From an uncultured Oscillospiraceae bacterium (lineage in GTDB: Bacteria; Bacillota; Clostridia; Oscillospirales; Oscillospiraceae), in assembly GCA_934597255.1 (NCBI GenBank), contig CAKTQV010000001.1:186001-250000 (forward strand): 64,000 nucleotides of DNA, in the 5' to 3' direction. The translations under genes were made by a program, and so were the position numbers. Of this stretch, positions 33,263-42,763 are shown piece after piece. Under the pieces are notes generated by a model. It made no database searches. It had not been told where the DNA came from and saw only the letters and a program-made list of their open reading frames with translations. Each line of letters starts with the position of its first letter. Positions within the stretch are counted from its first letter, which is position 1.

Positions 33263-34492
33263 TCAGCTTTTTGTATGACGGCGGCGGTAAAGCTGCCAGA
33301 CGGTGATCGCCGCGGCGGCCAGAACGATCTCGGCCAGAATGGAAAGACGGAACATCGGCGAATGGGGATCGGACACGGACATGCCGATGAGCGGATAGGT
33401 GACGATGGGGACGATCATGCCGAGAACGGACGCAGGCAGGTATTTTTTGAACGGGACGCCAATGGCGCCCATGAAAAGGCTCACCACGTCGTAGCTGAGG
33501 CGGCTGGCGCGCACGAGCACGACGAACAGAAAATCGTTTCCCTCGCGCAGATCGCGCAGCCGCCGCACCTGCGGATGCTTTGCCAGGAGCTCGTCCGTGG
33601 CCTCCGCGCCGAGCGCGCGGCCGAGGAAGTAGGGGAACAGCGCCATGACGGCCGTGCCGAGAATGTTGACGGCGATCGCCAGCGGCAGCGGGAACAGAAC
33701 GCCGCTGGCCGCGTAGAAAATGCCGCAGTAGAGAACGAAGCTGACGCTTTTGAGCGCGAACAGCAGCAGCATGAGCAAGATCGCCAGCGGGATGGAATGG
33801 GGCGAGTAGCTGACGATGCTGTCAACGGAGATGAGCCGGCGGTAATACAGGCACAGGCCGAGAATGGCCAGCCACACCAGCGCCAGCAGCGCCATGACGA
33901 CGCGGCGGACGGTTTTGCGGATGGCGGGATCGGACTTGAGCGCGCCGCGCAGGATGCCGTGGTAATGGCGGCCGTACAGCACGCCGGAGAGCGTGAGCAG
34001 GACGAAGCACAGGCCGATCAGCGCGTCCACGGCGGCGAGAGGCAGATCGGGGAAAACGAACAGGACGCCGCACGAGACGTAGATGACCGTTGTGCTGAGC
34101 TTGCCGAACCAGCGGGCGCTGTCTACGCACCGGCAGTAATGCAGCGCCAGCCATGCGCAGAAGCTGACATATGATTCCTTGACGGCGAACAGGATGATGA
34201 GCGCGAGCATCTGCTTGTGCTGCGAGAGCAGGCAGATCATGATGGCGGCCTGCGTGAGCTTGTCCGCGGCGGGGTCGAGCGCCTTGCCCAGATCGGAGAC
34301 CATGGAGAAGCGGCGGGCGATGAAGCCGTCGGCCACGTCCGTCACGACGCCGAAGGCCAGCAGCGCCACGGCCAGGCGGCTGTTGTCAAGCGTGACATAG
34401 CTCCAGACGATGAAGGGGACCGTGAGAATGCGGAGCAGGCTGAAAAGATTCGGGATCGTAAAGATCCGTTTTTTGTATTTGTCCTCGGGCAT
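33263..34492 (-). CDS. CDP-alcohol phosphatidyltransferase fused to a DedA/VTT-type domain
   Basis: A 409-residue membrane protein with two enzyme-like halves. Residues 1-185 are a CDP-alcohol phosphatidyltransferase (PgsA type) with an intact metal/substrate motif DVADGFIARR...G...D...D (the full D-x2-D-G-x2-A-R-x8-G-x3-D-x3-D pattern). Residues about 215-400 resemble the DedA/VTT (TVP38/TMEM64-like) family, with FYAASGVLFPLPLAIAVNILG and FPYFLGRALG. The first half would make phosphatidylglycerol phosphate or a related lipid. The second half's family is linked to lipid flipping. A fusion would couple synthesis and translocation (inference). CAGGAG precedes the start. Confidence 0.82.
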   Translation of the reverse strand: MPEDKYKKRIFTIPNLFSLLRILTVPFIVWSYVTLDNSRLAVALLAFGVVTDVADGFIARRFSMVSDLGKALDPAADKLTQAAIMICLLSQHKQMLALIILFAVKESYVSFCAWLALHYCRCVDSARWFGKLSTTVIYVSCGVLFVFPDLPLAAVDALIGLCFVLLTLSGVLYGRHYHGILRGALKSDPAIRKTVRRVVMALLALVWLAILGLCLYYRRLISVDSIVSYSPHSIPLAILLMLLLFALKSVSFVLYCGIFYAASGVLFPLPLAIAVNILGTAVMALFPYFLGRALGAEATDELLAKHPQVRRLRDLREGNDFLFVVLVRASRLSYDVVSLFMGAIGVPFKKYLPASVLGMIVPIVTYPLIGMSVSDPHSPMFRLSILAEIVLAAAAITVWQLYRRRHTKS

Positions 34493-34704
34493 GAAAAACT
34501 CCTGTGTTTGAATTTTGCAGGAAAGATCAATAAATTATACACGTTTTCCAGCGGCTTGAAAAGGGGCAAAACCGCAGCTGTGCCCAGTTTGTGCGGGCGG
34601 GCCGCGGGAAAAGGATTTTTTCGCCGGAGCGCGCCGGATGCTGGTATTTCGCGCGCGGATATGGTATATTATTCTGTAATGTAAAATTGCGAGAGGTATC
34701 GGGA

Positions 34705-35484
34705 ATGATCGTGCGTATTTTGGCCGTGGGCGACGTGTGCGGCGCGCCGGGGCTGGAATTTCTGGAGAACAATCTGCGCCGCGTCCGCCGCGAGCGGGAT
34801 ATCGCCTTCGCCGTGGTAAACGGCGAAAACGCCAACGTCGTCGGCATCACGCCGCGGCAGGCCGATCGGATATTCGACGCCGGCGCGGACGTGATCACGC
34901 TGGGCAACCACACCTGGACGCGCTGGGAGATACAGCCGTATCTGGCGGAGAATTCGCGCATCCTGCGGCCGCTGAATTATGCGCCGCAGTGTCCGGGACG
35001 CGGCTTCGGCGTGTATCACACCGATTTCGGCGACGTGTGCGTCATAAACGCCATGGGACGGTTCACGCTCGACGCGAACACGGACAATCCCTTCGTCGAG
35101 GTCGACTGCCTTCTCAAGGGCTTTGAGACCGCGCCGCGGATCATCCTGGTGGACATGCACGCCGAAGCGACGAGCGAGCGGCTGGCCATGGGCTATTTTC
35201 TGGACGGGCGCGTCAGCGCTGTCTGGGGCACGCATACGCATGTGCAGACCTCGGATGCCGGCGTGCTGGAGGGCGGAACGGGCTATATATCCGATCTGGG
35301 CATGACGGGCGCGTCGCGCAGCGTGCTGGGGATCGACGTGGAGCAGTCGGTGAACAAGTTTTTCGGCGACCCGCCGCGGCGCTACCGCAGCGGCGACGGA
35401 CCGGGAAAGATGGAGTGCTGCGTGTTCGATATTGACACGGACACGGGCCTGTGCGTGCGGGCGGAGGCGCTGCGGATCCAATGA
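34705..35484 (+). CDS. ymdB: YmdB family 2',3'-cyclic-nucleotide phosphodiesterase
   Basis: A 259-residue binuclear metallophosphoesterase of the YmdB family, which in Bacillus hydrolyses 2',3'-cAMP and influences biofilm and sporulation decisions. Metal ligands are visible in AVGDVCG (near 9), VNGENAN, LGNHTW, VDMHAEATSE and WGTHTHVQT. Length is typical. GAGAGGT lies upstream. Its stop overlaps the next start (ATGA), so it leads an operon with the YhaO-like nuclease. Confidence 0.92.
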   Translation: MIVRILAVGDVCGAPGLEFLENNLRRVRRERDIAFAVVNGENANVVGITPRQADRIFDAGADVITLGNHTWTRWEIQPYLAENSRILRPLNYAPQCPGRGFGVYHTDFGDVCVINAMGRFTLDANTDNPFVEVDCLLKGFETAPRIILVDMHAEATSERLAMGYFLDGRVSAVWGTHTHVQTSDAGVLEGGTGYISDLGMTGASRSVLGIDVEQSVNKFFGDPPRRYRSGDGPGKMECCVFDIDTDTGLCVRAEALRIQ

Positions 35485-36581
35485 TACGGCTGCTGCACGC
35501 GGCGGATCTGCATCTGGATTCGCCCTTTCAGTCGCTCACGGCGCGGCAGGCGCTGGAGCGCCGGGCCGAGCAGAGGCAGCTTCCGGCGCGCATCGCGGCG
35601 CTGGCGCGGGAGAAGCGGGCGGATATCCTGGTGTTCGCCGGGGACGTATTCGACTCCGACGCGCTTTTTTCCGAGACGGGGCGCAGCATCGAGCGGGCGC
35701 TGGCCGGGCTGGATATCCCGGTGTTTTTCGCGCCGGGGAACCATGACTGGTATTCGCGGCGGTCGCTGTGGAGCACGCTGGCGCTGGGCGAAAGGGCGCA
35801 TGTGTTCACGAGCGGGCAGATGGAATGCGTTGCGCTGCCGGACTTGGGCGCGCGCGTGTGGGGCTCGGCGTTCACATCGCGCAGCCGCCGTGCGCCGCTG
35901 GCGGACTTCGAGGCGGAAAAGGACGGCGACCTGGTTGACATAATGGTTCTGCACGGGGACGTCGGCCAGCCCGGCTCTCCTTACGGACCGATCACGGACG
36001 GGCAGCTGGAGCGCAGCGGCATGGACTATGTCGCGCTCGGGCACAGCCACACGTTCAGCGGACTGCGGCGCGCCGGGGAGACTTTTTATGCCTGGCCGGG
36101 CTGCGCCGAGGGGCGTGGCTTTGACGAGTGCGGCGAGAAGGGCGTGATCCTGGCTGAGATCGGGCCGGGGGAATGCCGGATCGAATTTCTGCCGCTGGGC
36201 GGACGGCGCTATGAGATACTAAAGGTTGACATAACCGATGCAGACGAGCCGCTGGAGGCTGTCGAGGCGGCGCTGGACGGGCGCGGGAGGGACGATGTGT
36301 ACCGCATCGTTCTCACGGGCGAAACGGCGCAGGCGCCGGACATGGCGCTTTTGCACAGGGCGCTGGAGGGGCGCTTTTACGCCGTGCAGCTGCGGGATGA
36401 AACACGGCCGAAGAGGGCGCTGTGGGACGGCTGCGGCGAGGACAGTCTGCGGGGGCTGTTTCTGACAAAGCTGCGGCGGCGCTACGAGGAAACGACGGAC
36501 GAGCGGCAGCGGCGGCGCATCGCGCAGGCGGCGCGATGGGGCCTGCGGGCACTGGAAAACGGCGAGGAGCTTCCATTATGA
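35481..36581 (+). CDS. YhaO/SbcD-like DNA repair exonuclease
   Basis: A 366-residue calcineurin-like nuclease. Motifs HAADLHLDSPF (7-17), FAGDVFDS, APGNHDWYSRR, LHGDVGQPGS and GHSHTFSG give the two-metal site of SbcD/Mre11 nucleases. The C-terminal third is a capping domain of YhaO type. ATGA overlaps on both sides couple it to ymdB and to the YhaN-like ATPase, matching the yhaO-yhaN arrangement of Firmicutes. It is likely to act on DNA ends with that ATPase. The body holds two copies of GTTGACATAA (35934 and 36225). Confidence 0.9.
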   Translation: MIRLLHAADLHLDSPFQSLTARQALERRAEQRQLPARIAALAREKRADILVFAGDVFDSDALFSETGRSIERALAGLDIPVFFAPGNHDWYSRRSLWSTLALGERAHVFTSGQMECVALPDLGARVWGSAFTSRSRRAPLADFEAEKDGDLVDIMVLHGDVGQPGSPYGPITDGQLERSGMDYVALGHSHTFSGLRRAGETFYAWPGCAEGRGFDECGEKGVILAEIGPGECRIEFLPLGGRRYEILKVDITDADEPLEAVEAALDGRGRDDVYRIVLTGETAQAPDMALLHRALEGRFYAVQLRDETRPKRALWDGCGEDSLRGLFLTKLRRRYEETTDERQRRRIAQAARWGLRALENGEELPL

Positions 36582-38539
36582 TCATACGAAAACTCAACGC
36601 GAGCTTCGGGGCGCTGGACGGGCGCCGGATGGAGCTGCGGGACGGACTGAACATTATTACGGCGCCGAACGAATCCGGCAAGAGCACCTGGTGCGCGTTT
36701 CTGGCGACGATGCTGTACGGGCTTGACACCTCGGCGCGCGCAAAGCAGGGCGCGCAGCCGGACAGGCTGCGGTACGCGCCGTGGTCGGGCGCGCCGATGG
36801 CCGGGAGCATGGAGCTGGAGCACGAGGGACAGAGCATCACGCTGCGGCGCTGGACGGAGAGGCCGAACGCGCCCATGCAGGCGTTTTCCGCGACCTGGAC
36901 GGGAACGGACGATCCGGTGCCGGCTCTGACGGCGGATAACGCCGGCGAGACGCTCACGGGCGTGCAGCGCGATGTGTTTGAGCGCAGCGCCTTTATCCGC
37001 CAGGCGGGCATGTCCGTGCAGGGCGGCGCGGCGCTGGAAAAGCGGATCAGCGCCATCGTATCGTCCGGCGAGGAGGACGTGTCGTACAGCGAAACGGACC
37101 GGCGGCTGCGCCAGTGGCAGCGGCACCGGAAGTCCGGCTCGCGCGGCGCGATCCCGGAGACGGAACGGGTGCTGGCCGAGACGGAGGAAAAGCTGCGCGC
37201 CGGGCGCGAATGCGCGGAGCGGGCGGCGGAGATCGACGGCAAGCTGGAGCGGCTGCGCACGGAGAGGGCCGGGGCGGTACGCCGGATGGAGCAGGCTCGC
37301 GCGGCGCAGCGCCGAAGGGCGCTGGACGAGCTGTTTCAGAGCCGCCAGCGGCTGCGGGCGCTGGAGCAGGAGAGAGCGGAGGCGGCCGAGGCAAGCGGGA
37401 AGGCGCACGCCGGACTGCGCGCCGGCGTGTTCGGGGAGAAAAGCCCGGAGCAGGCGCGCGAGCAGGCGGAGGACGTGAAGCGGCGGGCCGCGGGACTGGA
37501 ACGGCTGGCGAAGCGGACGCCCCCGCTGTGGATCAGCTTTCTGTTTCTGGCGCTGTTTGCGGCGGCGCTGATCCTGTCGGCGGTCCTGCCGTGGCGGTCG
37601 GAGCTGATCTGCGCGGGCGCGGTGGCGCTGGTGCTGTTCGCGCTGGTGTTCGTGCGGCTCAACGACATGAGAAAGACGGCGCGGGATATCCGGAACGACC
37701 GGATTGCGCTGCTGGAAAGCTGCGGCGGAGAGGACGAGGCATCGGTGGATGAGGCGCTGGCGGCGCACGAGGCGCTCTGGAACGAGGCGCAGCGGGCGGA
37801 TGAGGCGCTGGCGGCGCTGGACCGGCGGCTCGGGCAGGCGCGCAGCCGGCAGCAGGAGGCGGACGACGTGCTGGTGGCGGGGCTGGATTTCAGCCATGGC
37901 GATTCGGAGGCCGCGCGCGCCGGGCGCGCCGTGGAGGAGCTGGACGCGCGGATGGAGGAGCTGACGCGGCAGCGCGCGGAGCTGGAAGGCCGCGGACGCG
38001 CCGGGGGCGACCCGGTGGCGCTGGAATCGGAGGCGCTGGGCGCGCGGGCGCGGCTGGCGTCGCTGCGGGAGGAATACGACGCGCTGGAGCTGGCCATCGG
38101 GACGCTGGCCGAGGCGGACAGCGAGCTGCAAAGCCGCTTTTCGCCGGAACTGAGCCGCCGCGCGGCGGAGTATTTCCGCTTTTTGACGGACGGGCGCTAC
38201 GACGGCGTGGAGGTGGCGCGCGATCTGAGCGCGCGCGCCCAGCCGGAGGGGGACGCCGTGAGCCGGGGGACGGACAGCCTGTCCGCCGGGGCGTCCGATC
38301 AGCTTTATCTGGCGCTGCGGCTGGCGGTATGCGAGCTGGCGCTGCCGGAGGAGGAGCCGTGTCCGATGATACTGGACGACGCGCTGGTGAATTTTGACGA
38401 GCAGCGGCTCGTGCGGGCGCTGGAGCTTATACGGAAGATCGCGGAGCGGCGGCAGGTGCTGCTGTTCTCCTGTCAGGAGCGCGAGGCGCGGTATTTTGAA
38501 AACGACCCTGCGGCGGCGCATATCCCCGTGGGCATATGA
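36578..38539 (+). CDS. YhaN/SbcC-like AAA ATPase with central membrane segment
   Basis: A 653-residue SMC-like ATPase. Walker A is APNESGKST (29-37), followed by long charged coiled coils. The signature region is GTDSLSAGASDQLYLALRLAVCELA and Walker B CPMILDDALVNFD (about 595-607). Two hydrophobic stretches at about 317-364 (LWISFLFLALFAAALILS, then a second helix) interrupt the coiled coil, as in YhaN-type proteins, placing the complex at the membrane. It forms a pair with the upstream nuclease. Start codon overlaps the nuclease stop. Confidence 0.88.
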   Translation: MIIRKLNASFGALDGRRMELRDGLNIITAPNESGKSTWCAFLATMLYGLDTSARAKQGAQPDRLRYAPWSGAPMAGSMELEHEGQSITLRRWTERPNAPMQAFSATWTGTDDPVPALTADNAGETLTGVQRDVFERSAFIRQAGMSVQGGAALEKRISAIVSSGEEDVSYSETDRRLRQWQRHRKSGSRGAIPETERVLAETEEKLRAGRECAERAAEIDGKLERLRTERAGAVRRMEQARAAQRRRALDELFQSRQRLRALEQERAEAAEASGKAHAGLRAGVFGEKSPEQAREQAEDVKRRAAGLERLAKRTPPLWISFLFLALFAAALILSAVLPWRSELICAGAVALVLFALVFVRLNDMRKTARDIRNDRIALLESCGGEDEASVDEALAAHEALWNEAQRADEALAALDRRLGQARSRQQEADDVLVAGLDFSHGDSEAARAGRAVEELDARMEELTRQRAELEGRGRAGGDPVALESEALGARARLASLREEYDALELAIGTLAEADSELQSRFSPELSRRAAEYFRFLTDGRYDGVEVARDLSARAQPEGDAVSRGTDSLSAGASDQLYLALRLAVCELALPEEEPCPMILDDALVNFDEQRLVRALELIRKIAERRQVLLFSCQEREARYFENDPAAAHIPVGI

Positions 38540-38552
38540 AAGGCGGACTCTT

Positions 38553-39434
38553 ATGAAACAGAAAACGGCAAAAACGGAAAACGGGTGGCCGAGGCGGAAG
38601 ATATTTGCCGCGGCACGGGCGGGCGCGGCGCTGCTGCTGGCGCTGGCGCTGCTGTGGATAAGCGGCTTTGCGTTCGTGTATCAGCTCGGCGGCGCGGCGG
38701 AGGTCACGGACGGCGCGCAGCTTGGCGAGCACAGATATGTGGGCGCGGACGTGAAGTGGATCATGGACGTTCCCGGGCAGGAGGTGGAGCGCGGCAGCGG
38801 GCGGACGGTGTACTGCTACGCCGTGGCGCCCATCGGCAACCGCTTCGTGCTGCTGCGGTTCGGGGCGAAGCATCTGGACGAGCTGCAGGCGCTGAAGGCG
38901 GAGACGCTGGCGCTGCTCAACGGTGAGCGCAGGGCCATGAGCATCCATATGCCGGTGCGCGGTATGGTGGAGAAGGCGGCGCCGGGCGCGTACAGCCTGC
39001 TGAGCGAATGGTTCAACAACAACGTGGAATGGATGACCCTGGCCGGCGTTGTGGGGCAGGACCCCGCGGCGGCGGACTATCTGTCCGACGAGTGCATTCT
39101 GGTCGATCAGGTCGGCTCGCGGGGCGAGGCATGGAGCGCGGTTTTGTCCGTGGGTGCGCTTGTTCTGATCCTGTATGCGCTGACGGAGGCGGTTCTGATG
39201 CTGACGGGGTATTACCGGGACAGCCGCGCGGCGGCGCGCGTGATCCGGAAGGCGAAGCGCGAGAAGGAAAAGGAGAAGGCGCGGCAGGCGGCGCAGCGCG
39301 CGGCGGAAAAGGCCGCGAAGAAGGAGGCGGCGCGCGCGCCGGAAGCGGAGGCGGCGGACGCCGCGGCGCCGACAACGACGGAGATCCTGCTCGACGCGGC
39401 CATGGACCGGACGGAAGGGAAGGACGATGTCTGA
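38553..39434 (+). CDS. two-helix membrane protein of unknown function
   Basis: A 293-residue protein with membrane helices at about 20-44 and 194-222. The loop between them (about 150 residues, outside if the N-terminus is inside) contains DVKWIMDV and short conserved-looking blocks. A cytoplasmic tail of lysine, glutamate and alanine is probably a coiled coil. I do not recognise a characterised family. It starts 14 bases after the YhaN-like gene and overlaps the methyltransferase gene by 8, so it belongs to this operon. Confidence 0.7.
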   Translation: MKQKTAKTENGWPRRKIFAAARAGAALLLALALLWISGFAFVYQLGGAAEVTDGAQLGEHRYVGADVKWIMDVPGQEVERGSGRTVYCYAVAPIGNRFVLLRFGAKHLDELQALKAETLALLNGERRAMSIHMPVRGMVEKAAPGAYSLLSEWFNNNVEWMTLAGVVGQDPAAADYLSDECILVDQVGSRGEAWSAVLSVGALVLILYALTEAVLMLTGYYRDSRAAARVIRKAKREKEKEKARQAAQRAAEKAAKKEAARAPEAEAADAAAPTTTEILLDAAMDRTEGKDDV

Positions 39435-40557
39435 ATTTTTTGTGCCGTGTCTGTTCGGGCTGGAGGGCCCGGCGGCGGAGGAGCTTAGGCGGATGGACGC
39501 GGCGGACGTGCGCGCGGAAAACGGCCATGTCCGCTTTTCCGGCGGCGCGGCGGAGATGGCGCGGGCCAATCTGCGGCTGCGCACGGGCGAGCGCGTGCTG
39601 CTGTCGCTGGGGCGGTTTCCGGCGCGGAGCTTTGACGAGCTGTTCGAGGGCGTGAAGGCGCTGCCGCTGGGGGACTATATCCCGAAAAACGGGGCCTTCC
39701 CCGTGAAGGGCTATTGTCTCAATTCGCAGCTTCATTCCGTGCCGGACTGCCAGAGGATCATCAAAAAGGCGGCGGCGGAGGCGCTGGGGCGGAAATACCG
39801 CTGCTCGTGGCTGCCGGAGGACGGCGCGCTGTATCAGATGCAGTTCGCCATCGTGAAGGACGAGGCGGAGGTGTTTCTGGACACGAGCGGAGCGCCGCTG
39901 TTCAAGCGCGGCTACCGGCCGGGGCATGTCGCCGCGCCGCTGCGGGAGACGCTGGCGGCGGCCATGGTCGGCTTCGCGCGCTACCGCGGACGCGGCGTGC
40001 TGTGCGACCCGTTCTGCGGCAGCGGGACGATCGCCATCGAGGCGGCGCTTATCGCGCGCAACCGCGCGCCGGGGCTGATGCGGACGTTTTCGGCGCAGAA
40101 ATGGGACGGGGCCGACCGGCGCGTCTGGCGCGAGGAGGCGGAACGGGCGCGTGCGCTTGAGTACAGCGGCGCGTATCAGATATTTGCGTCCGACATCGAC
40201 CCGAAGGCCGTGGCGCTCAGCCGGGAAAACGCGAAGCGGGCCGGCGTTTACGACGATATCCGCTTTGCGGTGGCCGACGCGCGCGCCTTTACGCCGCCGA
40301 CGGAGCACGGCATCGTTGTGACGAACCCGCCCTACGGCGAGCGTATGCTGGAAAGGCAGCAGGCGGAGGAGCTGTACGCCGCGTTCGGCGCGCGGCGGGA
40401 CGCCGGCGAGGACTGCGCGTGGAATATCATCTGCTCGCATCCCGAGTTCGAGCGCTGCTTCGGACACCGGGCGGACAAAAAACGCAAGCTGTATAACGGA
40501 ATGATACAGTGCAATCTGTATATGTTTTACGGAAAGAGAAAAACGGAGAAAAGATGA
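39427..40557 (+). CDS. THUMP-domain 23S rRNA methyltransferase (RlmL/YpsC type)
   Basis: A 376-residue RNA methyltransferase. The N-terminal THUMP domain (about 40-155) binds RNA. The class I methyltransferase domain has CDPFCGSGTIAIEAAL (about 194-209), the SAM-binding FASDIDPKAV and the catalytic NPPYGER (300-306) typical of N2-guanine methylation. Length matches the YpsC/RlmL N-terminal half without the fused RlmK domain of E. coli. The exact target nucleotide is inferred from family, probably in 23S rRNA. Confidence 0.9.
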   Translation: MSEFFVPCLFGLEGPAAEELRRMDAADVRAENGHVRFSGGAAEMARANLRLRTGERVLLSLGRFPARSFDELFEGVKALPLGDYIPKNGAFPVKGYCLNSQLHSVPDCQRIIKKAAAEALGRKYRCSWLPEDGALYQMQFAIVKDEAEVFLDTSGAPLFKRGYRPGHVAAPLRETLAAAMVGFARYRGRGVLCDPFCGSGTIAIEAALIARNRAPGLMRTFSAQKWDGADRRVWREEAERARALEYSGAYQIFASDIDPKAVALSRENAKRAGVYDDIRFAVADARAFTPPTEHGIVVTNPPYGERMLERQQAEELYAAFGARRDAGEDCAWNIICSHPEFERCFGHRADKKRKLYNGMIQCNLYMFYGKRKTEKR

Positions 40558-40674
40558 AGTATCCCGAGATTTTAAGAGGTGAGGCGGAGTATATTTCATC
40601 AGAAAGACGATAAGGCCGGATATGGCCGAGATTTCTTGAGAACATGGCTTGCAGAAAGCTGCGGACTGATTTAT

Positions 40675-40680
40675 TATAAT
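40675..40680 (+). promoter_or_regulatory. -10 element of the groESL promoter
   Basis: Perfect TATAAT five bases before the CIRCE element. No well-spaced -35 hexamer is evident (TTGCAG at 40649 is 20 bases away). Confidence 0.55.
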
Positions 40681-40684
40681 AGCG

Positions 40685-40711
40685 TTAGCACTCCGAGATA
40701 AAGAGTGCTAA
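40685..40711. promoter_or_regulatory. CIRCE operator (HrcA site)
   Basis: TTAGCACTC, nine bases, GAGTGCTAA: a perfect match to the CIRCE consensus, placed at the transcription start of groES. HrcA represses here until heat or misfolded protein occupies GroEL. Confidence 0.97.
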
Positions 40712-40757
40712 CGCATTAAGTTTGTTAATGAGAAAATAATTATAGGAGGCACAAACA

Positions 40758-41042
40758 ATGACACTGAAACCTTTGGCCGACAAAGTGGTCGTCAAGCGCA
40801 TGGAGGCGGAGGAGAAGACCAAGAGCGGTCTGTATCTGTCTGCCGGCGCGCAGGAAAAGCCCGAGACCTATGAAGTCGTGGCCGTGGGCCCCGGCGGCGT
40901 CGTGGACGGCAACGAGATCAAGATGGAAGTGGCTGTGGGCGACAAGGTTCTGCTTGGCAAGTACAGCGGCACCACCGTGAAGGTGGACGGGGAAGAATAC
41001 ACCATCCTGCGCCAGAACGACATTCTGGCCGTGATCGAATAA
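40758..41042 (+). CDS. groES: co-chaperonin GroES
   Basis: The 94-residue 10-kDa lid of the GroEL chamber. It has the N-terminal MTLKPLADKVVVKR, the mobile loop (about 17-34), the roof loop and the C-terminal LRQNDILAVIE. TAGGAGG precedes the start. First gene of the CIRCE-controlled heat-shock operon, 15 bases before groEL. Confidence 0.97.
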   Translation: MTLKPLADKVVVKRMEAEEKTKSGLYLSAGAQEKPETYEVVAVGPGGVVDGNEIKMEVAVGDKVLLGKYSGTTVKVDGEEYTILRQNDILAVIE

Positions 41043-41057
41043 GGAGGAAGAAGAACT

Positions 41058-42686
41058 ATGGCGAAACAGATCATTTATGGCGAAGAGGCCCGCAATGCGC
41101 TGCAGCGCGGCGTCGATAAGCTTGCAGATACCGTTAAGATCACTCTCGGGCCCAAGGGCCGCAACGTCGTGCTGGACAAGAAGTTCGGCGCGCCGCTGGT
41201 CACGAACGACGGCGTGACCATCGCCAAGGAGATCGAGCTGGACGACGCGTTCGAGAACATGGGCGCGCAGATGATCAAGGAAGTCTCCACCAAGACCAAC
41301 GACGTGGCCGGCGACGGCACGACCTCCGCCACGCTGCTGGCGCAGGCGATCATCCGCGAGGGTCTGAAGAACGTGGCCGCGGGCGCCAACCCCATGGTCA
41401 TGCGCCGCGGCATTGCCAAGGCGACGGAGGCGGCCGTGGCGGCCATCCGCGAGAACAGCCAGCCGGTTTCCGGCACCGGCGACATTGCCCGCGTCGGCGC
41501 CGTGTCCAGCGGCGACGAGCAGATCGGCAAGCTGATCGCCGAGGCGATGGAGAAGGTGAGCCAGGCCGGCGTTATCACCGTGGAGGAATCCAAGACGGCC
41601 GAGACCTATTCCGAGGTCGTTGAGGGCATGCAGTTCGACCGCGGCTATGTCACGCCGTACATGGTGACCGATTCCGACAAGATGGAAGCCGTTCTTGACG
41701 AGCCGTACATCTTCATCACGGATAAGAAGATCTCCAACATTCAGGACATCCTGCCCTGCCTGGAGCAGGTCGTGCAGGCCGGCAAGAAGCTGCTGATCAT
41801 CGCCGAGGACATCGAGGGCGAGGCGCTGGCCACCATCATCCTCAACAAGCTGCGCGGCACGTTCACCTGCGTGTGCGTCAAGGCGCCCGGCTTCGGCGAC
41901 CGCCGCAAGGAAATGCTGCAGGATATCGCCATTCTGACCGGCGGCCAGGTCATCTCCTCCGATCTCGGCATGGAGCTGAAGGACGCGACGGTCGATATGC
42001 TCGGCTCCGCCCGTCAGGTCAAGGTGACGAAAGAGAATACCATCATCGTCGACGGCCGCGGCGACAGCAAGGACATTGCCGACCGCGTGCATCAGATCCG
42101 CAATGCCATTGAGACGACCACCAGCGACTACGACAAGGAGAAGCTCAACGAGCGTCTGGCCAAGCTGGCCGGCGGCGTGGCCGTCATCAAGGTCGGCGCG
42201 GCGACGGAGACGGAGATGAAGGAGAAGAAGCTGCGCATCGAGGACGCGCTCAACGCGACGCGCGCGGCTGTGGAGGAAGGCATCGTGGCCGGCGGCGGCA
42301 CGGCGTATGTGCTGGCGTCCAAGGCGGCGGCGAAGCTGGCCGAGGAGCTGGAGGGCGACGAGAAGACCGGCGCGAAGGCGGTCGCCAAGGCGCTGGAGGC
42401 CCCCATCATGCAGATTGCCGCGAACGCGGGGCTGCAGGGCGCCGTTATCCTCGACAAGGTCAGCTCCAGCGAGGTGCCGAGCTTCGGCTTCAACGCAGCG
42501 ACCGAGGAATACGGCGACATGATCGCCGCGGGCATCGTCGATCCGACCAAGGTTTGCCGCAGCGCGCTGGAGAACGCCGCGTCCGTGGCGTCGATGGTGC
42601 TGACGACCGAGAGCCTTGTGACCGACATCAAGGAGCCGGCTCCTGCCGCGGCTCCCGCCGCGCCGGACATGGGCGGCATGTACTAA
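41058..42686 (+). CDS. groEL: chaperonin GroEL
   Basis: The 542-residue 60-kDa chaperonin. It begins MAKQIIYGEEARNALQRGVDKLADTVK-type and has the ATP-binding TLGPKGRNVVLD and AGDGTTSAT with the catalytic aspartate. The apical domain and the equatorial return follow. The C-terminal tail is short, ending in PDMGGMY rather than the long GGM repeats of proteobacteria. Co-expressed with groES from the CIRCE promoter. Confidence 0.98.
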   Translation: MAKQIIYGEEARNALQRGVDKLADTVKITLGPKGRNVVLDKKFGAPLVTNDGVTIAKEIELDDAFENMGAQMIKEVSTKTNDVAGDGTTSATLLAQAIIREGLKNVAAGANPMVMRRGIAKATEAAVAAIRENSQPVSGTGDIARVGAVSSGDEQIGKLIAEAMEKVSQAGVITVEESKTAETYSEVVEGMQFDRGYVTPYMVTDSDKMEAVLDEPYIFITDKKISNIQDILPCLEQVVQAGKKLLIIAEDIEGEALATIILNKLRGTFTCVCVKAPGFGDRRKEMLQDIAILTGGQVISSDLGMELKDATVDMLGSARQVKVTKENTIIVDGRGDSKDIADRVHQIRNAIETTTSDYDKEKLNERLAKLAGGVAVIKVGAATETEMKEKKLRIEDALNATRAAVEEGIVAGGGTAYVLASKAAAKLAEELEGDEKTGAKAVAKALEAPIMQIAANAGLQGAVILDKVSSSEVPSFGFNAATEEYGDMIAAGIVDPTKVCRSALENAASVASMVLTTESLVTDIKEPAPAAAPAAPDMGGMY

Positions 42687-42706
42687 GAGAAAGCCCGAAT
42701 AATCGC

Positions 42707-42743
42707 GCGTCCGGCAGACGAATATGCCTGCCGGACGCTTTTT
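42707..42743 (+). terminator. terminator of groESL
   Basis: Perfect 11-base stem GCGTCCGGCAG with a 10-base loop, followed by TTTTT. Confidence 0.93.
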
Positions 42744-42763
42744 AATTTCATATCAAAAACGAC

